NCBI GenBank assembly: GCA_012934845.2
Contig: WNNJ02001447.1
Coordinates: 1-64,000 of the forward strand
Length of the DNA: 64,000 nt
Source of the DNA: Pomphorhynchus laevis
Taxonomy: Eukaryota; Acanthocephala; Palaeacanthocephala; Echinorhynchida; Pomphorhynchidae
Direction: 5' to 3'
Shown here: positions 55,671-64,000 of the stretch, in pieces
How positions within the stretch are numbered: position 1 is the first letter of the stretch
Layout of the letters: every line of letters starts with the position of its first letter
Made by a program: the position numbers and the translations under genes
Notes under the pieces: generated by a model
Databases searched by the model: none
Told to the model about the DNA's origin: nothing
Seen by the model: only the letters and a program-made list of their open reading frames with translations

Positions 55671-56745
55671 TCTAACCCCACCACAATTCTGCGTTCTCTG
55701 CCGCATGTGGTTAGGTTTAGCGATTTTTCCTCCTAACCATAAGTGTGGGCGATTCTATTCCGATACCGACCTTTTGGGTTTTCACGCCCTTATCTGCCAA
55801 TAAAGTGGTCATCGCGGGTACAGGCACGATGGCATTAGAGACGTCATCTATGAAGCGGCCCAGTCTGCACGTATGCACGTTGGCCTGGAGGTCCGGGGTT
55901 ATTGACTGATGTAAAAGAGCGCCCGGCCGATATTCTAATATACGGTGATCCTGCTGAAGCGATTGACTACGCAGTCACGCACCCACAACAAGTTGCATAC
56001 GTAGATATCGCGAGCGCAAATCGAGGGGCAGCAGCGGCGGCTTATGCCAATAATGTGAAAGATCGTAAATATCGGTCAAGAATGGAAGCAACCTGATACA
56101 AGTTCACACCGGCAGTAATCGAGCGTTTTGGGGGGAGGTGGAATGATGCCGGCATTAACGTCATCAATGATTAACGTCATCCGGCGTATTGCTGGCCGCA
56201 TGAGCAGAAAAAGTTGTATTAGATATAACATCGTTGCTGCTCGATTATTCCAACGATCGTCCATCGCCTTAATGCGTGGCAACGCCCGAGCGATTCTGGC
56301 TTTGCTAGACAATATACAGCCATTCACAAGCCTACCTAGGTCAGCGTTCGAACCTAGGATTCGAACTTTCAGCCAAGGCATATGTGATATGGTCGAGGTC
56401 CAGAACGGAACGGCTCATACAGACCATTTTTGCGATGACACACGTCTGGAAGGTTGTAATAATCAACGTGATCGAACAGACTTTTTACTAAATCCAGTTG
56501 TTTTATTGACAATGGCCAACTCGAACTCGTTCTGTGAGCGCGAGGTGCGAGACCCGAATAGCCCTCCAATTCTACTGACGACCAGTTCAGTCAAAACCGT
56601 TCAACGTGCAGTGGATCTGGGAATAAGACCTCAAATTAAACTTGACGGTCCTGAGGTCGACAAGCGTTGCCTGCTGCTGAAAGAAAACAACGATGGACAC
56701 GATGAAGAAGACAATCTTTGGAATATGGATTCGTATCATGATTGA
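55670..56745 (+). pseudogene. RLE-2 zinc knuckle, endonuclease and C-terminal extension
   Basis: After LTPPQFCVLCRMWLGL, a CHC-type knuckle (CGRFYSD...FHALICQ), then GHRGYRHDGIRDVIYEAAQS, PADILIYGD (55915-55960) and QQVAYVDIASAN form the PD-(D/E)xK-like core. The frame moves near 56100 to 56128-56745 (INVIRRIAGRMS, LFQRSSIALMRGNARAIL), the usual end of such proteins. The frame then runs on for over 120 acidic, unrecognised residues (EENDGHDEEDN-like end). The domain cuts the target site. Two stops (about 55800 and 55902) and one shift are visible. Confidence 0.75.
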
Positions 56746-57378
56746 AAAATTTCAAACAGCGAGGCGGATGAATGTTACAATTTTGCGGGCAACAATCAAG
56801 TAAGGACATCGCTTGGTGATTGTGGAAAAGAAAACGACACATCTACCAGGACAATGAATAAAGATTTCAATAACGGACAAAATTACACGCAATTATTGTA
56901 ACCCTTCCATCTAATTGGACAATACGCACTCTGCGATCGGCAACTTCGGGATATGTGATCCGGCATTCGACTATCCAACAGGCAATACTCTCGCTGATAC
57001 AGAAGAAAGCAACAGAAATTAGCGGGGATGACGAGATTTTCGCCGACGATCGCGCTTATCCTACTTCGTAAAACTTATCCGAATGCGATAACGATCTTCA
57101 CGAATCCGGAGACCCCACAAACAGATACGATGCAGCCGGTTCACACTTTAAGGTGATCAATGGAGACATCAATATACCGATCAGTCCGGAACTAAACGTG
57201 ATGCGGTCTTTAGGACAAAACCCGACAGTAACTGAGTTGCAATACAATCAACGCGTGGACTCGGACGGTAACAAAACCTCCGAGTTTCGCGAGCCCATCA
57301 CAATGGATAAAAAGATGAAGAGCAACAATATGTAGTTACTAATGATTACTTGTAATTTTTTAAATATTATTAGATATT

Positions 57379-57480
57379 ATTCATCAAACTTGTTTGAAAA
57401 TAAGAAAAAATAATAGTAAAGTCGTAACAAATAATAAATAGTTTCAGTATTTCTGACAGAGGTTATAATACCGAGAAAAT
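57379..57480 (-). mobile_element. PLE-2 leader, outer part after RLE-2
   Basis: Continues the leader of 53270-53552 on the other side of RLE-2 and matches 32368-32480. It confirms the RLE-2 boundaries. Confidence 0.7.
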
Positions 57481-58792
57481 TATCTAATAAAATTATTTAC
57501 AAAGAAATTCGAAGCCTATATTTACGCTATAAAATGTGACCAGACAAAGAAGCGTAACCTTAACAACATGGTAACACACAATACAATACACTTGGATTAC
57601 AATACACTTGGATTTCATACAGTCATTGGATAAAATAGCCAGCACACAAATAACTAAGAGAATGCCGAAGGGTGTTCCCTAATCCACCGGCAAATGCTGC
57701 AACTGCAAAACATTGGCAGCTAAATGCAAACGATGCAAGTTCGCTGATGCTGAAAAGTCATGCTTTAATTGTTCAGCCCCTAACTGCTCACGCAAATCAG
57801 CGCTGGACTCGAATAAATCACCCATCGTGACAAACGACTGCCAACTCCTCCGCATCTGATAGCCAACAATATAGACCTTAACGGTGACATGCCAGCGACT
57901 ATCGTTGATGAAATCAGAACTAGTACCCTACATCACGAAATTCGAACAGTGACAAAGATGACTATTGGTGAAATATACCAAGTGGTCATCCAATGGCGAC
58001 CAAATCTATTTACCCTTCTCAAATGCAACGCCAGTCATACGTTTGTAGCAACTATCGCCGATTTATACGTAAAGGCATCAATCGAAGAAATTCGCGATCC
58101 GTCCTTCTTAAAAAGGCCACTGTGTTCTCCCAATGGGTACTGCAACGAGTCCCTATCACAAAGGTGTATGATTGGATTAGTCGTTATTGTAAACTTCTGA
58201 CTGCAGGGAAAGTGACCGCTTCCACATCAGTACTAGAAGATAAGTTTTCATCCACAGTCCTGAGCCCAGACGAAAACGTGCACGGTAGATCAGTAAAATC
58301 ATGGTTACAAGATCTCCATCCCTCCGCAAAAGTAGTCTCACCACCAGAAATATTGCTATCGTCTTCATCTTTTGGTTTAATAATGCATCACGCAAGCAGA
58401 TTTTATGCTTTGGACGAAACTTGTATTATTTCCGCATGTGAACGAACTAAGGGTGGTACAGGGCCTTCTAGACTTGATTCGACATCTTAGTGGAACATGC
58501 TTACACGTTTTAGTATACAGTCTCAAACTTTAGCACGAGCACTCACTCGCTTTGCGATTTGCATCACTACCTAATCTGGCCAGCCAAAACGTCGGAAGCA
58601 TTCACGTGTTGCCGACTAATAGCCCTCGAAATGAAAAGTGGGGGTATATGCCCAATCGGGTGTGCGACACTGCAAGAAGAATAATTAGTAAAACGGTTTT
58701 TATATTTGTTCGCGACGACATGCAAGAAGTCGCGGGAACGGTCTAACAGCTGCAGGGCAAAAGTGTGGGGCCGAATACGCAGTACACCCACT
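57481..58792 (+). pseudogene. RLE-1 retroelement, third copy, 5' part
   Basis: The CXC finger is readable at 57663-57800 (CCNCKTLAAKCKRCKF, then CFNCSAPNCSRKS) after a start MPKGVP and an early stop. Frames 57889-58200 and 57993-58490 hold the linker. The RT start is near 58430-58490 (ERTKGGTGPSRLD) and at 58640-58790 (CDTARRIISKTVFIFVRDDM). The element stops at about 58792, where an unrelated LINE begins. The Cys pattern supports that the finger is part of the family, not an accident of the 39.8 kb copy. Several stops and shifts. Confidence 0.7.
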
Positions 58793-60040
58793 CAGGATTT
58801 TTTTAAGAAAAAATCCTGCTAATGCCCTAAAGATCTGCGACCCATTTCGATTCAAAATGCCTTCGTGTCGATTTACGAAAAAGCGCTTGCGCGTAAAATC
58901 CGCGACCATTAAAGTAGGCGTGATTTGATCCCTCCAGGTTTTCATAGGTTCGTCAAAGGTCGCTCGGTTCATTCAGCATTTGGTGAGATGGAGCAGTTTT
59001 GTCGAGATAATAGCCATCGTCTAGTTGTGGATGTTTTCCTTGACTTTCCTGCTGCATTTGACCGCATATCCATTCCCTTTGTGATCTTTTCTCTCAAGTC
59101 ACTCTGGTTGTCTGCGTCAATTGTGAACAGAGTGGAGATCCTGCTGTGTACCAGCGATTTTACTATGAAAACGAGCCCGATGCGCGTCAGTTCTACCCTA
59201 TTACGGGTGTACCTCAAGGATCACTACTTTTCCCTATCTTATATCTTGCTGCCTTTATTAACCTATTCAAAATATTTAAACGCGAACAACGTCTTGTGGT
59301 GTACGCTGATGACATCACAGCCCTGTTCACTGGACACAGGTGTCAAGACGTAGTCTCTGACATCAGCTGTTTCTTTTTAAGATTAAAAGATCAGTTACCC
59401 ACATCCAATCTTATTTTAAACTCCGTCAAATCGCAGGCGATTGTCTTTCATGACACCCCTGCAACAAAGCAAAAACCTAAGAGATTAGCACTCTCTGCGC
59501 TCTCCTCCATATTTGCCTCTGAACCACTTCCCACCTTCACAAGTCGAGTAAAATACCTGGAGTACACCGTTATGGTGAACTGGTCGGTGAAAGCTGACCT
59601 GGATATACTCAAATGTATCCTGAAGAAAGCTAGGTGAGCCCTGAAACGGGCTCAGCATCTGTCATTGGAAGAGAAAACCCAGGTGCGCCTTTGGGGCACT
59701 TGGGCTATCTCGGAATTAGTCTTCTTTTCAAGAGGACGTCTCTCAGAGCAAAGGCTAAGGTTTCTTAAGCTCCTCGTATCTCGTTTACCCAGCATAGTCC
59801 GCACCGATCGGATTCTTCGGGAAAGGTGGTGAAAGACCACGGGTGGTTCAGTCGGAAGGCGGCGTGTTGTGTCGGTTGGGGGGTGCTCAGATCCCCCTGG
59901 ACCTGAGGCTATGAAAGAGAAAGGGAAGACGAAGAAAAATGAAGTGGAATCTGTTATTTTTTATCTGACTTTGTTATGACCTACTTTCTTTCTTGCATGC
60001 TTTATTTTGATGTATTTAATAAAGTCTTTATTATTATGAT
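58793..60040 (+). pseudogene. Jockey/R1-like LINE, RT 3' part and tail
   Basis: 5'-truncated. Frames 58925-59353 and 59146-59637 give FVKGRSVHSAFGEMEQFCRD, LVVDVFLDFPAAFDRISIPF (catalytic Asp), YPITGVPQGSLLFPILYLAA and LVVYADDITALFTG (catalytic ADD), then NLILNSVKSQAIV, VKYLEYTVMVNWS and, past an in-frame stop at 59635, LKRAQHLSLEEKTQVRLWG. The 3' end is AATAAAGTCTTTATTATTATG. One frameshift at about 59150 and one stop are seen. It joins RLE-1 sequence on the left and the repeat of the segmental duplications on the right. Confidence 0.8.
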
Positions 60041-60110
60041 TTTGAAAAACATCACTGACTGATTTGAATGTCGTTATGATTAAGTAAAATTATTATTTGC
60101 AATTACGTAT
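60041..60110. repeat. Piece of the segmental-duplication repeat
   Basis: GATTTTGAAAAACATCACTGACTGATT and what follows match 29729-29790 and 36261-36320. It forms the right flank of the Jockey-like LINE. Confidence 0.7.
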
Positions 60111-60500
60111 CTTGTTTTACTTGTTTCAATGTTGTGGTCTTGTTGTTATTAAAATATTCAATAATATTATATTAAAACTTATTTAATATAACATTAAAAC
60201 CAATTTAATACAATATTAAAACCCATTTAATATAATATTAAAACCCATTTTAGAAATAATACGAAATAATTTGATAATAAAAAAATAGCAAATAAATTTT
60301 TAATAATTATCAGTAGCTTATATAGATAAGATAAAATAGATAAGATAAAAGCAACTTGCAGAATGAAGTCATCAAAATTTCAATTTAAATAGTAAATGCA
60401 TAGACTATTATTAATAATATTATTTTATAAATATTAAAATATACTTTTTTCTTTAATTCAATTCGTAAATTATCTTTAAATATAATGTGGTTTTGTTGTT
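60111..60500. other. AT-rich interval with TTTAATATAA-type repeats
   Basis: A unit like AAAACCCATTTAATATAATATT repeats about four times at 60150-60250. No gene. Confidence 0.5.
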
Positions 60501-60748
60501 GCTAAAAAATGCTACGGGAAACATGTCATGATGTTCAATTAGAACCACAACTCACGCCGATTCCCTCTAATGTCATCTTAGAAAAGACAACAACCACACG
60601 AGATAGAGATACACGCTCGGATATCAAATGTACAAGATTGTTTGGACATATTACGGACCGGTCTTACATGGACATATGCATATACAATACTTTGGCTTCG
60701 TCTTATGCTCACACGTTTTTTAATGCTTCGATAAGGCTTCTTATATAA
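60501..60748 (+). pseudogene. RLE-1 endonuclease fragment
   Basis: The 79-codon frame MLRETCHDVQLEPQLTPIPS, then TTTRDRDTRSDIKCTRLFG and RSYMDICIYNTLASSYAH aligns with the endonuclease core of the 42 kb copy (RSDIRCTGLFG, FMDVCVFN). It covers the catalytic region only. The GRETC start matches SLKETCRLV. Both ends are truncated. Confidence 0.7.
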
Positions 60749-60889
60749 TATGACATTCATGCCGCTTTACCGTAGACTCAAAGCGAAATGAAGTCTTGAT
60801 AACACCTTTAAGCCGGGTACTTCATGCCTTAACCTGGTTTTGAAACAAATGTCCATCCGAAAAAATACTTAAAAATCTAATGTATTCAG

Positions 60890-61737
60890 AGATTTATTGC
60901 CCAACCGCTTATGGCTTATTATGGCTTATCTTTACCAACCGCTTATCGTTTTTTCATGATCTTAGTGTTTCTGATTCCAACAATCTTGCCTAAATTTTCA
61001 GTCATTTTTCTTCTCCTCGTCTTACTCTGAATCCTAATATATCCAAAATAACGAGGATTCTTCCTCGTCGCCTTGGCTTAGCACACTCCCTATCATTAAA
61101 TTCTACAATTCTATCTATTGTTTACAATCTCAGTTACTTAGGCGTACATTTCGACAATTGACTTTCACTAAAACCTTTCATTAGAGATAAAGTATACTCA
61201 TCTACTTTGATTCCCGCAACCTCCGTTAAATTCGTAGATTTGTCAATTTCCCTTCTTGTATGACTCTCATATCTTATCTCATTTTCTGAGGACTTGTTTA
61301 CTGTCTTAGTCTATTTTCCAACTCATCTAAATCCACTCTTCTTCCACTACAACGCACCGTAAACGCAGCTGTCCGAATTCTTTTTCGTCTTCGTCGTTTT
61401 GATCATACATCTCACCATCTTGCTTCTTTCGATTTGCCTACAATTTATTCTCGTGTTCAAATTCTTCTTTTCATTGCCTTCCGGCTTGTAACTTTTCACA
61501 CTCCTTCATTTCTAAACTTTCCTTTCTTCGACAATTCTCGTCTTGTTTAATGTTCTTTGAGTACGTGTAATTCTCTTCTTTTCAATGTCCCAAACTACTT
61601 CTCCTTTGGCTTCCGCCCTTTACTTGTGGCTGCTCCTCTGTCGCCAAATCCGATCTCATTTAATCTGTGTGACTTTTGCTGTTTTTTGTTAGTTAGAGGA
61701 CTTGTAAGCATGCAGCTGGCACGCATTTGTTTCAACT
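60890..61737 (+). pseudogene. LINE-A 3' fragment, decayed
   Basis: Frameless but collinear with 50830-51710: NPNISKI-like, FHFDN-LSLKPFI, LDYCLSLF, SFDLPTIY and VPNYFSFGFRPLLVAAPLS (frame 61557-61760). It ends in GCACGCATTTG without the AT tail. Many stops, so this is an old copy. Confidence 0.7.
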
Positions 61738-62270
61738 CCGATCTTGGTCTCATCTCATAATCTGGTCAATCCAATCACTTTATTGGTACCCTTGACATCA
61801 CCTTTAACCACACCTCGCTTAACACACCTACCATCCTAGGTCGTTCTTGGAGAAATCTTGATCTTCTCCTTCTCTGCTCTACTTTATTCAGATCTTCTCT
61901 ATCCTCTCCCACAATAATATCATCTTCTACTCACGATCTCGCCTTTCTTTTTGACTCTGAACTCACATCCACTCTCGATCTTCTCTTGCCCTTCAAGCCT
62001 CACCATCACCGTCGCTTGCACAGTGACCAATGGTTTGATATCAAATGCATACTCTCAAAGCATCGACTCCGTTATGCTTTTCGATTCTATTGCCGCTCTC
62101 TCAGACGTGATATCCGCTTACTCACTCCGGCTCCCCATGATTCCTATTTTGCTCTTCCCCTGGCTCATCTCAACCTACTACGTTCCAAATGCAACTCCTT
62201 CTAGAGTTGGATCGTACCAAATGCAACTCAATTTTTTGTCAAAAATAGATCTGCCACTGTCAATTATCTA
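61738..62270 (+). pseudogene. LINE-A endonuclease-RT linker fragment
   Basis: Follows directly on the 3' fragment but belongs to the middle of the element: GTLDITFNHTSLNTPTIL, SSSTHDLAFLFDSELTSTLD and LPFKPHHHRRLH, matching 15.2-15.6 kb. The order is wrong for one element, so two copies were joined here. Confidence 0.7.
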
Positions 62271-63217
62271 ACTTAGTAAATTGTTATTATATTGTGAAAA
62301 ACTAAATTGTATTCTTGAGCTAAATACTGTTCAAAATTTGACTTATCAAAACGTTTTAAGGTGATATATCGATTTGTCGTGATAATATAATAAACAAAAC
62401 TTATAATTGTTACTGAATTTAAAAAACGCAGATTTCTTAACCTTTAATGCATAACGGAGAACTTTTTTAAACAAAGAAGACAGTTTGAAAAAACTGAAAG
62501 TATTTATTAAACCTAGTGGAAATTTTTTGGAAATTTTCTTAAACGGAGTTGTTGCAGAATTTGATTAAGTTGATGTAGTGCCGTTACTATTCCAGCAATG
62601 AAAGGGTCGAACTGATTATCTTCATTTAATATAATCAGTAACGAACAGATTCCTTATATTTTTAAATAAGTTTGCACTTCTACAAAACGACTTTTGAGTT
62701 AATCACAGATTCGAGATATTGGAAGAATCGAGCGGATCCGAATAATATCTGAATTTCGCATATATTGATTTACATGTGAGTCAAGAGCAAGCAGTTGTTC
62801 AAGTCGAACAACTTTATGGAATCATTTTTAACATTGAACTAACATGATTATTAAAGAGAATCATATAATCACATGAACCAAATTTAGCCAGTACTATTTC
62901 TGCAACTTCAGAGCATGGAATTTGATAAATTACACTGATTTTAATTTACAAAATCAAATCATTGGGCAATCTTGACCCACATAATGTTCTTAGTTTGAAA
63001 TAGAATCTATAAAAGGCAAGTGAGTACATTCAATTAGCCATTTTACTAGCTTTATAAATCCCAATGTCTTATTAATTGCCTCTTTAATTATTAAAACAAG
63101 TAACAAATCAATTATTTTTTCATTTAATTTATTAATTAATTGGAATTTTTTTGTTTCTTTTTAAATTAATTTTTTAATTAATTTTTAAAATATTTGAATC
63201 ATTCTTTAAATTTACAG
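62271..63217 (-). other. Mostly unassigned; possible host exon on - strand near 62540-62640
   Basis: On the - strand, about 62640-62530 can be read LLIILNEDNQFDPFIAGIVT, ALHQLNQILQQLRLRKFP, then stop. It is not a transposon motif and could be a last exon, but no clear splice acceptor and no homology are known. The rest is AT-rich with long A/T runs near 63100-63190 leading to the ZGPAT-like gene. Confidence 0.25.
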
Positions 63218-63463
63218 GTTTTGACTGAAGGAAGCAAATGCAGTGTATTTTTTCAAGATAAAAATACCGATGATCATTGTACGTTTAAGCACAACGCTAT
63301 TGTTTATGAAATTGATGGAGAGAAAGTATGCTTTTGATCTGCTGCATTTATCTATGTCATTTTTATAGGTTGTGGTAATGTTCCTTCATCCGACTTGTTT
63401 AAAGATGCTACAATGTGTAAAATTCCTTAACAATAAATGCGATTTATCACCTGAGAAATGCCG
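63218..63463 (+). CDS. ZGPAT-like CCCH zinc-finger/G-patch protein, two internal exons
   Basis: Exon 63218-63325 (36 codons) follows a TTTACAG acceptor and ends at a GTATGC donor. Exon 63369-63463 (31 codons plus 2 nt) lies between a TTATAG acceptor and a GTAAAT donor. The intron is 43 bp. The joined reading keeps frame: GSKCSVFFQDKNTDDHCTFK, HNAIVYEIDGEKVVVMFLHP and TCLKMLQCVKFLNNKCDLSP followed by EKCR. This matches the Tudor-like segment (KCR...W..YHNAMV, V.VLFL.PTH) and the CCCH finger (C-x5-F...C-x5-C) at the N-terminal half of ZGPAT proteins, nuclear factors linked to transcription repression and spliceosome disassembly. The finger His lies in the next exon, outside what I could assign. 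It is the only host gene here with a recognised family. Confidence 0.7.
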
Positions 63464-64000
63464 GTAAATTTCAAAATAATATTTAACACATTGAAAAGAT
63501 GTATAAAAAATCGAATATTCACTCACTTATTAGTTATTTATTAATTGAACGTGTAAAGTTTATTTATTACAAAGTCGAATTTTAATAGCCAACTCCTTTT
63601 ATCACAAAAAATACAAGAAAGACTTTTTTCGTATCAAAAATACGTCTAGTTTTAAATTATTTTAATCAATGCCTGGTGAACTGACTGTTCATTAATTAAC
63701 TTTTTTGTCATAAGAAACTATCTGTTTGCAAAATTGGTATTTGATTATTATATGAATTTAACGTCATCTGGCATATGCTTGACTGCAAAGTCGTGAAAAA
63801 TCGTAAAACTGAAGTTAAATTCAAAAATAGCCTAATTTATTTAACTATTTTTGATGAAACCAAGAAAATAGATTTTTTATTTAAATACGATATTTTAATA
63901 GCTACTGACATCATTTTCAAATGAAGGATTTTTTTAAATAAATTAACTTTTAGTGAACAAAATACGTAAACCAATCATATAAACACAAATTCAATTAAGG
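63464..64000. other. Downstream intron/flank of the ZGPAT-like gene, nothing assigned
   Basis: AT-rich. If the gene continues, this would be intron; no further exon of the family was recognised before the window ends. Unlike the preceding introns, this one would exceed 500 bp. Confidence 0.35.

Larger units (their letters stand above)
53565..57378 (+). mobile_element. RLE-2 retroelement inserted in the PLE-2 leader
   Basis: A 3.8-kb insertion bounded by the 12-bp duplication ATTCATCAAACT (53553-53564 and 57379-57390). It encodes an RT with a C-terminal restriction-like endonuclease and has no A-rich tail. The N-terminal part expected in the family (zinc fingers) is missing, so it is probably 5' truncated. 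Base composition is clearly more GC-rich than the PLE around it. Confidence 0.85.

Overview
This is eukaryotic, almost certainly invertebrate metazoan DNA. It is AT-rich, carries short (TA)n arrays, and has two pieces of host gene with very short GT-AG introns (55 and 43 bp): an unidentified gene on the - strand at 2.9-3.4 kb, and a ZGPAT-like CCCH zinc-finger gene on the + strand at 63.2-63.5 kb. Everything between them is a dense, nested graveyard of retroelements. No prokaryotic, viral or rRNA/tRNA genes were found. The species cannot be named from the sequence.

Five retroelement groups are visible. (1) PLE-2 is a multi-copy Penelope-like element. Its copies show an N-terminal zinc-finger plus GIY-YIG nuclease followed by the reverse transcriptase (RT), which is the permuted order published for Naiad-type PLEs. 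Its copies and fragments lie at 1.1-1.6, 3.4-3.7, 6.1-7.0, 12.3-12.8, 19.8-27.7, 30.7-34.0, 36.8-37.7, 46.0-47.1 and 51.7-53.6 kb. Its 3' UTR holds a conserved pseudoknot. (2) Classical PLEs with a C-terminal GIY-YIG domain are at 0.4-2.3, 17.4-19.7 and 25.2-26.1 kb. (3) LINE-A is a CR1/L2-group LINE with ORF1, an AP-endonuclease and RT. It has one near-complete copy on each strand (13.3-17.3 kb - and 47.1-51.7 kb +) and fragments at 4.3-6.0, 10.5-11.6 and 60.9-62.3 kb. (4) Two families of RT elements have a restriction-like endonuclease at the C-terminus. RLE-1 has a Cys-rich CXC N-terminus (39.8-42.9, 43.4-45.8, 57.5-58.8 kb and fragments). RLE-2 lies at 53.6-57.4 kb with a 12-bp target duplication, plus a fragment at 8.3-8.8 kb. 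(5) A Jockey/R1-like LINE 3' part is at 58.8-60.0 kb. A non-autonomous hAT element with a perfect 8-bp target duplication sits at 28.7-29.0 kb.

The most interesting signal is RNA. Three unrelated-looking repeats (265-369; 28306-28390 and its duplicate 35144-35228; 10140-10213) carry every core element of a hammerhead ribozyme: CGAAAC, CTGATGAG, a GTC or GTA cleavage triplet, and complementary stems I, II and III. In all of them the GAAAC segment comes before the CTGATGAG segment. That order cannot be made by circular permutation of the known type I, II or III hammerheads. The stems differ in sequence between copies but stay paired. In two of the families an extra 8-bp helix holds CTGATGAG in the loop of an extended stem III, so the natural reading is a reciprocal kissing dimer. 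Ordinary-order hammerheads or remnants are also present (2595-2642 -, 2256-2284 +, and three copies in a large palindrome at 31.1-31.9 kb).

Region by region: 0-3.4 kb, PLE-1, ribozymes and a host gene; 3.4-13.3 kb, old fragments and a terminal-inverted-repeat element with a ribozyme; 13.3-27.7 kb, LINE-A then a pile of PLEs; 28.0-37.1 kb, a diverged segmental duplication pair around a ribozyme-bearing palindrome; 39.2-46.0 kb, two RLE-1 copies between 67-bp direct repeats; 46-60 kb, PLE-2 interrupted by LINE-A and RLE-2, then RLE-1 and a Jockey-like LINE; 60-64 kb, fragments and host gene.
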